Below the pieces are notes generated by a model. It was given only the letters and a program-made list of their open reading frames with translations. It did not search any database and had not been told where the DNA came from. From the NCBI GenBank assembly GCA_934725105.1, contig CAKVBD010000020.1, positions 1-42,692 on the forward strand: a stretch of DNA of 42,692 nt, in the 5' to 3' direction. Of the stretch, positions 25,407 through 33,355 are shown one piece after another. Made by a program: the position numbers and the translations under genes. Origin of the DNA: an uncultured Bulleidia sp. GTDB taxonomy: Bacteria; Bacillota_I; Bacilli_A; Erysipelotrichales; Erysipelotrichaceae. The stretch's first letter is position 1. Every line of letters begins with the position of its first letter.

Positions 25407-26713
25407 TGAATTATTATTTTATCGGTATCAAAGGAACAGGCATGTCATCTTTGGCATGCATGTTAAAAGATCTTGGAAATGAAGTCAGTGGATCCGATCT
25501 TTCAAAGCATTTCTTTACAGAACAAGGATTGATTGAAAGAAATATTCCAATCTATGACTTTGATCCAGCAAATATCAAAGATGGTATGCATGTCATTATT
25601 GGTAATGCATTTCTAGAAGATTTCCCTGAAGTTATCGCTGCTAGAAACAATCCAACTTGTATCTGTGCTAGATATCATGAATTCTTAGGTGATTTCTTAA
25701 AGAACTATCATTTGATTTCTATTGCTGGCTCACATGGCAAAACAACTACAACAGGTATGTTGTCTACAGTCATGGGACAGTATAAGAAAACAGGATATCT
25801 CATTGGGGATGGTACAGGACATCTTGAAAAGGATACAGAATATTTCTGTCTGGAATCTGATGAATTCCGTAGACATTTCTTAGCATATCATCCTGAATAT
25901 GCTATTGTAACAAACGTTGAAATCGATCATGTTGATTATTTTAAAGATGAAGCAGATTATAGAAGTTCCTATGAAGAATTTGCGAAGAACGTTACAAAAG
26001 CAATGATCATCTATGGTGAAGATGAACAGGCAAGAATGTTGCATCTGGATGGTACAAAAGTATACTGGTATGGTCTAGAAGAAACAGATGATATTCAGGC
26101 AGTCAATGTTGATGAAAGAAGTGATGGGATGGACTTCGATGTACTATTTGAAGGAAAACCATTTGGTCATTTCTCAACACCACTTGTTGGACATCACTTG
26201 TTGTTGAATTCTTTAGCTGTCATTGGTGTTTCTATTTTAGAAGGAATTCCAAAAGACTTGATTGAAGAAGGATTATCTCATTTCAAAGGTGTCAAGAGAA
26301 GATTTGTTGTAGAAAAACATGAAGATAATATCTTTATTGATGACTATGCACATCATCCAACAGAAGTTGGTGTAACAATTGATACAGCGAGAAAAAGATT
26401 CCCTGACAAGAAACTTGTTGCGGTATTTAAACCACATCGTGCTTCTCGTGTAAAGTATTTTGCGGAAGACTTCAAGAAACAGTTAATGAAAGCTGATGCT
26501 GTTTATCTATGTGACTTTACAAGTATTGATGACAAGCAGGATGGAACAGATATTGATATCACATATCTGCAGAAGATGATTCCAGATTCTAAGGTTATTA
26601 CAGAAGATGAGAAGGGTGCAGAGGTGCTTGCAGAAGAAAGACCAGCATGTTTCCTGTTTATGTCAAGCAAAGATATTTACGGATTGGCAAATCTTTTAAA
26701 GAAAATTCAATAA
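25406..26713 (+). CDS. murC: UDP-N-acetylmuramate--L-alanine ligase MurC
   Basis: MurC adds L-Ala to UDP-MurNAc, the first amino acid of the peptidoglycan stem peptide, in the cytoplasm. The N-terminal Rossmann-like domain starts YYFIGIKGTGMSSLACML. The ATP loop is IAGSHGKTTTTGML, followed by the Mur-ligase segments IVTNVEIDHVDYF and FIDDYAHHPTEV. The 435-residue length fits. The ATG overlaps the stop codon of the preceding motif protein and has no independent ribosome binding site, so the two are translationally coupled. A hairpin terminator follows, after which the CcpA operon starts. Confidence 0.95.
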   Translation: MNYYFIGIKGTGMSSLACMLKDLGNEVSGSDLSKHFFTEQGLIERNIPIYDFDPANIKDGMHVIIGNAFLEDFPEVIAARNNPTCICARYHEFLGDFLKNYHLISIAGSHGKTTTTGMLSTVMGQYKKTGYLIGDGTGHLEKDTEYFCLESDEFRRHFLAYHPEYAIVTNVEIDHVDYFKDEADYRSSYEEFAKNVTKAMIIYGEDEQARMLHLDGTKVYWYGLEETDDIQAVNVDERSDGMDFDVLFEGKPFGHFSTPLVGHHLLLNSLAVIGVSILEGIPKDLIEEGLSHFKGVKRRFVVEKHEDNIFIDDYAHHPTEVGVTIDTARKRFPDKKLVAVFKPHRASRVKYFAEDFKKQLMKADAVYLCDFTSIDDKQDGTDIDITYLQKMIPDSKVITEDEKGAEVLAEERPACFLFMSSKDIYGLANLLKKIQ

Positions 26714-26720
26714 AATCAAG

Positions 26721-26750
26721 ACTCATATAGGTTTCTATATGAGTTTTATT
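26721..26750 (+). terminator. murC terminator
   Basis: ACTCATATAG (26721-26730) and CTATATGAGT (26735-26744) form a perfect 10-bp stem with a GTTT loop, followed by TTTATTT. Confidence 0.85.
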
Positions 26751-26802
26751 TATGTGAAAACAAGGATTTTTTTCGATAACTATATACAAAATATAGATAA
26801 TG

Positions 26803-26816
26803 TGTGAGCGCTAACA
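26803..26816 (+). promoter_or_regulatory. cre site (CcpA operator)
   Basis: TGTGAGCGCTAACA fits the catabolite-responsive element consensus TGWNANCGNTNWCA at every fixed position. It is centred about 50 bp before the predicted start of the ytxG-ytxH-ccpA transcript. This suggests that CcpA controls its own operon. Confidence 0.8.
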
Positions 26817-26823
26817 ATTGGCC

Positions 26824-26852
26824 TTGAAAATATTTTCATTCTTCAATATAAT
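26824..26852 (+). promoter_or_regulatory. Strong promoter of ytxG-ytxH-ccpA
   Basis: TTGAAA (26824-26829), a 17-bp spacer and a perfect TATAAT (26847-26852). The cre site ends 7 bp upstream of the -35 box. Confidence 0.8.
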
Positions 26853-26880
26853 AATTTAAGTAATTATAAAAGGAGAAGGT

Positions 26881-27252
26881 ATGGACGCATTAATTTTAGA
26901 TTTAGCAAACGTGTCTGAACAGTTACTGCCTATTCTTGGGGCTGTTGTATTGATCTTTTTATGTGTATTGTTAAAAAAAGCATGGGAAATGATTGATTCA
27001 ATTCATGAGACAATCAAGAATCTTGATCCAGCAATCAAGGATGTAGAAAAGAGTATGGAAAAACTGCAGGCACCATTAGATACTGCGGTGAAATATTCAC
27101 ATTCTCTAGATAAGGTTCACGATAAAACAAGTGAAGTATTACAGAAAGCAACAGATTTTGCTTCAGAAAATGTAACAAAGATTCAATCTGCAGTACAGGA
27201 AAAGTTTAACAAGGTAGAAGAAGAAATCGTGGAGGAAGAAAATCATGAGTGA
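26881..27252 (+). CDS. ytxG: DUF948 / YtxG-like membrane protein
   Basis: The 123-residue protein has one membrane helix at about residues 14-32 (LPILGAVVLIFLCVLLKKA). A long helical cytoplasmic part with spaced hydrophobic residues (DSIHETIKNLDPAIKDVEKSM) follows, and an acidic C-terminus. This matches the DUF948 layout of B. subtilis YtxG, a general-stress-associated protein of unknown function that is also encoded next to ytxH and upstream of ccpA. AAAGGAGAAGG precedes the ATG. It is the first gene of the predicted CcpA-controlled operon and overlaps ytxH by 8 bp. Confidence 0.82.
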   Translation: MDALILDLANVSEQLLPILGAVVLIFLCVLLKKAWEMIDSIHETIKNLDPAIKDVEKSMEKLQAPLDTAVKYSHSLDKVHDKTSEVLQKATDFASENVTKIQSAVQEKFNKVEEEIVEEENHE

Positions 27253-27880
27253 AAATAATAAAAATGTTGATTTCAATGATGAAAAAGAACCTATTGATTC
27301 TATTGAACAGACAGTAGAAGATTTAAAAAAGAAAATTGCTGAACTCAGTGAAGAAAAAGAATTAGAAGCTGAAAATAATAATGAAGCTGCTGATGAAAGA
27401 ATGCAGAAGATTCAGGAAATCAAAGATGCAACTGTGAATACATTGAAAAATTCTATTTCAGATATTAAAGAAAAAGCACAGAATGTATCTACAAATCCAG
27501 ATGTACAGAAGACAATTGCCTATATCAAAGAAAATGCGGTCAAGGCAGTTGATCTTGCTAAAATTAAGATTGATGAAATTTCCAATGATCCAAAAGTGAA
27601 GGAATATGCTGATAAAGCAAAAGAATCTGTTAAGAATGCATCTGAAACGGCAAGTAAATATGTAGAGGAACATCTTGATGAAAAGACAAAAGAGAATTTA
27701 TCCAATGCATATGATTCCGCCAGCAAAAAAGTTGCGGAAGGCACAAAGAAAATTGTTACTGCTGCAGATGAATTCTTGAATAAACCAGAAGTACAGGATA
27801 CTTTAGAAAAAGCAAAGAAAGGTGCAAATGATATTGTAGAAAAAGGATCAGAAGCACTCAAAAATCTATTTAAAAATTAA
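27245..27880 (+). CDS. YtxH-position amphipathic helical repeat protein
   Basis: The 211-residue protein is almost entirely predicted helix, rich in A, K, E, N and D, with no cysteine and no membrane segment. Three related units start TNPDVQKT, NDPKVKEY and NKPEVQDT, giving an apolipoprotein- or LEA-like pattern of amphipathic helices. By position between ytxG and ccpA it corresponds to YtxH of Bacillus. Typical YtxH proteins start with a glycine-rich membrane segment, which is missing here. It may act as a membrane-peripheral stress or scaffold protein together with the membrane-anchored YtxG-like partner; that is inference. GTGGAGGAAG lies before the ATG. Confidence 0.75.
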   Translation: MSENNKNVDFNDEKEPIDSIEQTVEDLKKKIAELSEEKELEAENNNEAADERMQKIQEIKDATVNTLKNSISDIKEKAQNVSTNPDVQKTIAYIKENAVKAVDLAKIKIDEISNDPKVKEYADKAKESVKNASETASKYVEEHLDEKTKENLSNAYDSASKKVAEGTKKIVTAADEFLNKPEVQDTLEKAKKGANDIVEKGSEALKNLFKN

Positions 27881-27897
27881 GAAGGAGTTTTTCATAA

Positions 27898-28890
27898 ATG
27901 AAACGTGTAACTATTTACGATGTAGCGAAGGAAGCTGGCGTTTCTTTGGCTACGGTATCTCGAGTAATCAATGGAAGTAATGTAGTAAAAGGTGGAACAA
28001 GAGAAAGAGTACAGGCTGCTGTAGATAAACTTGGCTATAAACCAAATGCAATCGCACAGGGACTTGCTTTACAGAAATCTACAACAATTGGTCTTGTCGT
28101 TCCTGAAGCATCTTTTACTTATACTGGACAAATCATTAATGGTTTGATCGACGTAGCTAAAATTTATAACTATAACATTATGCTTCATACGATTACTGCT
28201 GGAATTACAGATATTTCTTCTGTTGTCGAAGATATCATCAAATCCCATGTGGATGGTGTTGTGATTTACAATGACAAATTGAAGATTGAAGAAGTAAATG
28301 AATTATCTAAATATAATATTCCAATTGTCATGATTGGTAATCATGTCAGCGGTGAACGTTTATGTTCTGTATATGTAGATATTGAAAAAGCCATTTATGA
28401 GTTAGCAAGTAAATATCTTGAAGAAGGCAAGGAAAAGATTGCGATTCTAGAAGATCGTAAGAATCCATATACATGCGATCAGATGATCAAGGGTGCAGAA
28501 AGAGCATTTAAACAAAGAAATAAGGAATTTAATGGTTTCTTGAAGATTCCTGCTGAAGATAGAACTTCTTATAGCTTCTTGTCTAAGCATTTAAAGGATC
28601 ATTCCTATGATTTGATTATTGCTAATCGTGACTCACAGGCAATGGCTGTTATTAATTCTGCAAGAGAAAATCAGATCGATGTTCCAAATGATCTGGAAGT
28701 TGTCTGTGTGATTGATTCTAAATATAACAGTGTCATGAGACCTCAGATTTCTTCTTTCTCAATTCCTAGCTATGACTTAGGTGCAGTTAGTATGCGTGTA
28801 ATGACAAAGATGCTGCAGAGTGAAGAAGAACAGGAAGATTCTATTGAACTGTCATATCTATTTACACCTCGTCAGTCAACTAAAGATTGA
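27898..28890 (+). CDS. ccpA: LacI-family regulator CcpA
   Basis: CcpA mediates carbon catabolite control by binding cre sites, normally with phosphorylated HPr as corepressor. The DNA-binding domain begins VTIYDVAKEAGVSLATVSRV and continues to the hinge region KPNAIAQGLALQK. The C-terminus ends with the CcpA-typical RQSTK. Gene order (ytxG-ytxH-ccpA-tyrS) matches Bacillus. Length is 330 residues. Parts of the sugar/effector domain differ from Bacillus CcpA, for example EASFTYTGQ, NRDSQAMAV and VIDSKYN where DISNIFYAE, TDEMALG and GFDN are usual. Ligand and HPr contacts may therefore have changed. An upstream cre site suggests autoregulation. Confidence 0.86.
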   Translation: MKRVTIYDVAKEAGVSLATVSRVINGSNVVKGGTRERVQAAVDKLGYKPNAIAQGLALQKSTTIGLVVPEASFTYTGQIINGLIDVAKIYNYNIMLHTITAGITDISSVVEDIIKSHVDGVVIYNDKLKIEEVNELSKYNIPIVMIGNHVSGERLCSVYVDIEKAIYELASKYLEEGKEKIAILEDRKNPYTCDQMIKGAERAFKQRNKEFNGFLKIPAEDRTSYSFLSKHLKDHSYDLIIANRDSQAMAVINSARENQIDVPNDLEVVCVIDSKYNSVMRPQISSFSIPSYDLGAVSMRVMTKMLQSEEEQEDSIELSYLFTPRQSTKD

Positions 28891-28914
28891 CAAACGGTCG
28901 TAGTTAATTAAAAT
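28887..28914 (+). promoter_or_regulatory. Predicted promoter of the tyrS T-box transcript
   Basis: A perfect TTGACA (28887-28892) overlaps the ccpA stop codon, and TAAAAT (28909-28914) follows after 16 bp. Transcription would start near 28921, at the beginning of the T-box stem I. Confidence 0.75.
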
Positions 28915-28920
28915 TAAATA

Positions 28921-29140
28921 AGCAATGAAGAGGACAAGTAGGCTTTGATCTGTTGTCGAGAGAAATCCTGGTTTGGTGAAAAGGATGGAACAGATGAAAT
29001 GTTGAATACACCTTGGAGCTTTCTATCTCAAAAGGTAGAACGTATCCACTACGTTACAGTGTTATGAGTGTACACAGTTTTGTGTAAACTAAGGTGGTAC
29101 CGCGCTACAAGCGTCCTTAGATGATGAGGACGCTTTTTAT
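28921..29140 (+). promoter_or_regulatory. T-box riboswitch, tyrosine-specific
   Basis: The leader has the conserved T-box sequence AAGGTGGTACCGCG (29091-29104) and the AGAGA stem I motif. The specifier UAC (29007-29009) sits in GAATACACCTT, and a terminator stem is formed by AAGCGTCCT (29109-29117) with AGGACGCTT (29127-29135) followed by T. Uncharged tRNA-Tyr is expected to pair with the specifier and the T-box bulge, favouring the antiterminator and transcription of tyrS. The UAC codon agrees with the gene downstream. Confidence 0.93.
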
Positions 29141-29163
29141 ATGGTGTCCAGGAGGAAAAATAT

Positions 29164-30411
29164 ATGAATTTTATTGAAGAATTAAAGTGGAGAGGCCTGG
29201 TTAAAGATGTTACGGATTATGATGGTCTTGTCAATGCATTAAATGATCATATGACTGTGTATTGTGGTTTTGATCCAACTGCAGATTCCTTACATGTAGG
29301 TCATCTTCAGCAGATCATTTTGTTAAGAAGATACCAGGATGCTGGTCATACACCAATTGCTTTATGTGGTGGTTTCACAGGTATGATTGGTGACCCACGT
29401 CCAACAACAGAAAGAAAACTTTTAACACATGAAGAAGTATTACACAATGCTGAATGCATTAAAGAACAGTTAAGCAAATTCTTGAAGTTTGATGGTGAAA
29501 ATGCTGCTATCATGGAAAACAATAACAACTGGCTAGGTCAAATGTCATTGTTAGATTATTTAAGAGACTATGGCAAGTTATTCAATATTGCTTACATGCT
29601 TCAGAAAGATACAATCAAGAAGAGATTAGATTCTGGTTTATCTTATACTGAATTCTCTTATACAATCTTACAGGCAATGGATTTCCTGCACTTATATCAG
29701 ACATACCAGTGCCGTATTCAGATTGGTGGCTCTGATCAGTGGGGCAACTTAACAAGTGGCATGGAACTTATCCGTAAGGTTGAAGGAGATGAAGCAAAAG
29801 TATGGGGCATCACTTCACCATTGATTACAAAGAGTGATGGTTCTAAGTTTGGCAAGTCTGAAGGTAAGAATATCTGGCTGGATCCTGAAAGAACAAATGC
29901 TTATGAATTCTATCAGTTCTGGCTGAATACACCAGATACAGATGTTGTTGACTACTTGAAGCGTCTATCATTAAGATCTGTTGAAGAAATTGAAGCATTA
30001 GCGAAGTGTGTTGAAACTGCTCCTGAAAAACGTGAAGCACAGATGGCACTGGCAGAAGAACTCACAGAAATGGTTCATGGTAAAGAAGGTGTAGAAAAAG
30101 CAAAGAAGATCACAGAAACTTTCTTCCATGGTGATATCATGACATTATCCAGTGAAGAATTAAAAGAAGGTCTTGTAGATGCTAAGAAAACACATTGTGA
30201 AGATGGAACATTGTTGATTGATGCACTTGTATCTGCTGAAATTGCAAAGAGTAAGGGTGAAGCTAGAAGACTTATCCAGCAAAGTTCTATTTCCGTCAAT
30301 GGAAATAAAGTAAATGATCTTGAAGCAAAGCTTTTGAAGAGTGAAGCTGTCAATGAAGAATTTACAATCTTGAAAAAAGGTAAAAAGAATTACTTCGTAA
30401 TTACATTCTAA
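29164..30411 (+). CDS. tyrS: Tyrosyl-tRNA synthetase
   Basis: This class I synthetase charges tRNA-Tyr. The 415 residues contain the HIGH-type motif ADSLHVGHLQQ, the tyrosine-binding QIGGSDQWGN segment, the KMSKS counterpart KFGKS, and a C-terminal S4 RNA-binding domain (from about residue 345). CAGGAGGAAAAATAT precedes the ATG. Expression is controlled by the T-box leader and ends at a hairpin terminator. It directly follows ccpA, as in Bacillus after loss of the intervening genes. Confidence 0.97.
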   Translation: MNFIEELKWRGLVKDVTDYDGLVNALNDHMTVYCGFDPTADSLHVGHLQQIILLRRYQDAGHTPIALCGGFTGMIGDPRPTTERKLLTHEEVLHNAECIKEQLSKFLKFDGENAAIMENNNNWLGQMSLLDYLRDYGKLFNIAYMLQKDTIKKRLDSGLSYTEFSYTILQAMDFLHLYQTYQCRIQIGGSDQWGNLTSGMELIRKVEGDEAKVWGITSPLITKSDGSKFGKSEGKNIWLDPERTNAYEFYQFWLNTPDTDVVDYLKRLSLRSVEEIEALAKCVETAPEKREAQMALAEELTEMVHGKEGVEKAKKITETFFHGDIMTLSSEELKEGLVDAKKTHCEDGTLLIDALVSAEIAKSKGEARRLIQQSSISVNGNKVNDLEAKLLKSEAVNEEFTILKKGKKNYFVITF

Positions 30412-30422
30412 TTGTATTGTCT

Positions 30423-30449
30423 AAGATGGAAGGTATACTTCCATCTTTT
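30423..30449 (+). terminator. tyrS terminator
   Basis: AAGATGGAAG (30423-30432) and CTTCCATCTT (30438-30447) form a perfect 10-bp stem with the loop GTATA, followed by TT. Confidence 0.85.
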
Positions 30450-30450
30450 G

Positions 30451-30459
30451 TGTTATAAT
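30451..30459 (+). promoter_or_regulatory. Extended -10 promoter before the lipoprotein/flippase/RluB unit
   Basis: TGTTATAAT combines a TGN extension and TATAAT directly behind the tyrS terminator. No good -35 box is seen. Distance to the next start codon is 17 bp, so the leader is very short. Confidence 0.55.
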
Positions 30460-30476
30460 CTCTAGCGAGGTATAGA

Positions 30477-31010
30477 ATGAATACATTAACAAAACTTTTA
30501 TTAGCGTTTGTTATTTTTTTGTCTGGATGTGGAAAATCTCCACAGAAAGTAAATGATGAAAAGATAGAAGAGTATCAAACATATTATGATATTGTCAATA
30601 AGACACAGAAGTTTAAAGAATCTAGTGAGAATTTTAATATTGCCTTAGAAATGACGCAGATACCTGATGGCACATATCGTTATGCAATTGTTGTAGATGA
30701 AGCAAAAATAGCAATGTATGATGTCGTAATGATTGCAGTTGAAAATAACACACCATATGATGATGCAGATAAAATGATGCCATCTCTAGGTATTTTTGAA
30801 GACAGCTGTTCTTTGATTCCTGGACAAGTCAATACTTCCCAAGGCTATGCAAAAGGCCTTGCCATGAGTGGAGAATGCAGTGAAGATGGTGTGGATCTAG
30901 AAATTTTAGTACAGTATAAAAATGCAAAACGCACAAAAGAAACAAGAGAATTCTTTTCCTATCATTTAAATACTGAAGGATATAAATATAAGAAAGTAGA
31001 AAAGGAGTAA
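30477..31010 (+). CDS. Small lipoprotein of unknown function
   Basis: A 177-residue protein with the type II signal peptide MNTLTKLLLAFVIFLSGCGK and lipobox LSGC (lipidated Cys 18). The mature part is about 160 residues, hydrophilic, with two later cysteines (SCSLIPGQ and GECSEDG) that could form a disulfide. GAGG lies before the ATG. It is followed 3 bp later by the flippase gene and then rluB, forming one probable operon. It could serve at the outer membrane face in envelope building, but that rests only on neighbourhood. Confidence 0.83.
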   Translation: MNTLTKLLLAFVIFLSGCGKSPQKVNDEKIEEYQTYYDIVNKTQKFKESSENFNIALEMTQIPDGTYRYAIVVDEAKIAMYDVVMIAVENNTPYDDADKMMPSLGIFEDSCSLIPGQVNTSQGYAKGLAMSGECSEDGVDLEILVQYKNAKRTKETREFFSYHLNTEGYKYKKVEKE

Positions 31011-31013
31011 GTG

Positions 31014-32663
31014 ATGAGTAATAAAACAAAAAAGAAAGTAAAACAAGGTTTTATTGCGGGTTCTTTAACTTCTTCTGCAGGTGTATTTATTTCTAAGCTG
31101 ATTGGAATGTTTTATATCATTCCATTTAAACAGATCGTAGGACAGGCAAACCTGTCTTATTATTCTGCAGCATATACATATTACAATGTACTTTTACAGA
31201 TCTGCAGTGCTGGACTTCCATTTGCGATTGCTGCAATTGTTGCGAAATATGCAAATAGAAATGACTTTAAAACTGTAGTTCTTGTTAGAAAATTATCGAC
31301 TGCGATCTTGATGGTTTCTGGATTTGTGATTTCATTATTGTTCATTTTGATTTCTACACCACTGGCACATAGTGTACTTGGATCACAGGCAACAGATACA
31401 GATATTATTCGTATGCGAAATACGTTTGTGATTCTTTCTTTAGCCTTGTTTATTATTCCTGTTGTGTATTCATATCGTGGATATTATCAGGGAATGAAAG
31501 AATTAAAGATCTATGCCAATACACAGATTACAGAACAGTTAGCACGTGTTTTATTCTTATTAGGTGTTGGGGCAATTGTTGTATATATCTTTCATTTAGA
31601 CCAGATTCTTGGAATCTATGCGGCAGTATTAGGTACTAGTATTGGTGGTATATTTGCTTTGATTCAGTTGATGTTTTTTGATCGAAAACATTTTCCTGAA
31701 ATTGAGCAGTTAGCAGAAGAACAGCAGGAAGAAGCAGTAGACAAGTATGATATCTTAAAAGAATTTATTATCTTTTCCATTCCATATCTGCTTGTTTCCA
31801 TTCTTGGTAACTCTCAGACGTTGATTAATACACAATTCTTTATTCCCGCTGCGACAAAGCTAGGTATGGGATATGATGAAGCAAAATTGATTTATTCAAT
31901 TATTGAAACAAACTGTGATAAGTTAACATCTATTCCACAGGTTCTATCCATTGGTTTTAGTGCAGGTATTGTTCCTTATATGACAGTATCTTTAGAAAAC
32001 CGTGATTTTAAAGCATTGAATATCAATATTGAAGACTGTCTGGATACAGTACTTTATATTGGTTTACCTGTCTGTTTTGCGATGGCTGCCTTAGCAGAAC
32101 CAATTTACTTTATTATGTATGGCGGCAATGAATTAGAGTATGGTGTAACTTGTCTGCAGTGGTCAAGCTTACTTGGTTTCTGTACAACAATGACACCAAT
32201 CTGTAATTCCATGATGTTAACGTTAAGATTTAGAAAACAATCTATTTTCTATCTGGCATGTGGATTTGCAATCAAGTGTATTACGTTCTATCCATTGATG
32301 GCTTTAATGGGATATACAGGTGCAATTGTATCCAGCTGTCTATGTTCTGCAACGATCATTATTGCTTCCCTGTTGAAAATCAGAAAAGAATTTTCTATCA
32401 AGTATCGCCGTATCATTAAGCGTATGATTCGTATTGTGATTTCGTGTCTAGCAATGAATGGCGTATTTGCATTATATAACTTCTTTGGACCTGGATGGGT
32501 TGCGTATGGAAGAATTGTATGTCTATTACAATTAGCTGTTGTTGGTATTTTAGGAATTGTCGTATATGTGCTTGTATCAGATATGATGAAACTGCCAAAG
32601 GCTGTTTTCCATATGTCACTGAAAGGCATGTGTAATCGTTTATTACGTAGAGGTGCAAGATGA
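31014..32663 (+). CDS. Polysaccharide/lipid II flippase family protein (YtgP/MurJ-like)
   Basis: This is an integral membrane protein of the MVF/MATE-like superfamily with about 14 helices in 549 residues. The N-terminus GFIAGSLTSSAGVFISKLIGMFYIIPF is typical of the B. subtilis YtgP (lipid II flippase)/SpoVB group. The ATG at 31014, 6 nt after AAGGAG, is preferred to the GTG directly before it. As in Bacillus (ytgP and its pseudouridine synthase neighbour), the next gene is an RsuA/RluB enzyme, here overlapping by ATGA. Lipid II transport is likely from this match, but other family members move different undecaprenyl-linked sugars. Confidence 0.87.
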   Translation: MSNKTKKKVKQGFIAGSLTSSAGVFISKLIGMFYIIPFKQIVGQANLSYYSAAYTYYNVLLQICSAGLPFAIAAIVAKYANRNDFKTVVLVRKLSTAILMVSGFVISLLFILISTPLAHSVLGSQATDTDIIRMRNTFVILSLALFIIPVVYSYRGYYQGMKELKIYANTQITEQLARVLFLLGVGAIVVYIFHLDQILGIYAAVLGTSIGGIFALIQLMFFDRKHFPEIEQLAEEQQEEAVDKYDILKEFIIFSIPYLLVSILGNSQTLINTQFFIPAATKLGMGYDEAKLIYSIIETNCDKLTSIPQVLSIGFSAGIVPYMTVSLENRDFKALNINIEDCLDTVLYIGLPVCFAMAALAEPIYFIMYGGNELEYGVTCLQWSSLLGFCTTMTPICNSMMLTLRFRKQSIFYLACGFAIKCITFYPLMALMGYTGAIVSSCLCSATIIIASLLKIRKEFSIKYRRIIKRMIRIVISCLAMNGVFALYNFFGPGWVAYGRIVCLLQLAVVGILGIVVYVLVSDMMKLPKAVFHMSLKGMCNRLLRRGAR

Positions 32664-33355
32664 GACTTGATCGAATGTTAAGTAACGCGCACGCTGGAAC
32701 AAGATCACAAGTAAAAAAGCTTGTGAAAGAAAAGCGTGTGAAAGTCAATGGTGTACTTGCGAAAACTTCAAGTATGCAGATCGATGAAGTGAATGATGAA
32801 GTGACATTAGATGATATTCCTGTCATCTATGAAGAACACATGTATCTGATGCTGCATAAACCAGCAGGATATATCAGTGCAACGGAAGGAAATGTTCCAA
32901 CAGTCATGGATCTGATTTATGAAGATAACAATGGTTTATTTCCATGTGGAAGATTAGATAAAGATACTGAAGGATTGCTGCTCATTACAAATGATGGACC
33001 TTTAGCACATACTTTATTATCTCCAAAGCATCATGTAGAAAAAGAATATTACGTAGAGCATGCTTTAGATATGAGTGAAGATGATATTGCTCGATTACAG
33101 TCAGGTATTTCCTACAATGGAGAATCCTATAAGCCAGCGAAGGTAAATATGATTTCACCAAGAAGCTGTACATTAACGATCACAGAAGGAAAGTATCATG
33201 AAATTAAATTCATGTTTCAGGCTTTAGGAGATAAAGTCACATATCTAAAACGTTTACGTATGAAAAACCTGGTCTTAGATGAATGCTTAAAACCAGGTGA
33301 ATATCGATATTTAACGGAAGAAGAAATTGCAGATCTTAAAGCAGACGAACAGTAA
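32660..33355 (+). CDS. Pseudouridine synthase, RsuA/RluB family
   Basis: The enzyme isomerises a specific uridine in rRNA. Residues 1-60 form the S4 RNA-binding domain (MRLDRMLSNAHAGTRSQVKK). The catalytic motif GRLDKDTEGLLLITNDG, with the catalytic Asp in RLD, is near residue 96, and the C-terminal region contains TITEGKYHEIKFMFQALG. The length of 231 residues fits RsuA-type enzymes; whether the target is 16S or 23S rRNA cannot be told. The start overlaps the flippase stop (ATGA). Its last 20 bp overlap the end of ispH on the other strand, with no terminator between. Confidence 0.93.
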   Translation: MRLDRMLSNAHAGTRSQVKKLVKEKRVKVNGVLAKTSSMQIDEVNDEVTLDDIPVIYEEHMYLMLHKPAGYISATEGNVPTVMDLIYEDNNGLFPCGRLDKDTEGLLLITNDGPLAHTLLSPKHHVEKEYYVEHALDMSEDDIARLQSGISYNGESYKPAKVNMISPRSCTLTITEGKYHEIKFMFQALGDKVTYLKRLRMKNLVLDECLKPGEYRYLTEEEIADLKADEQ

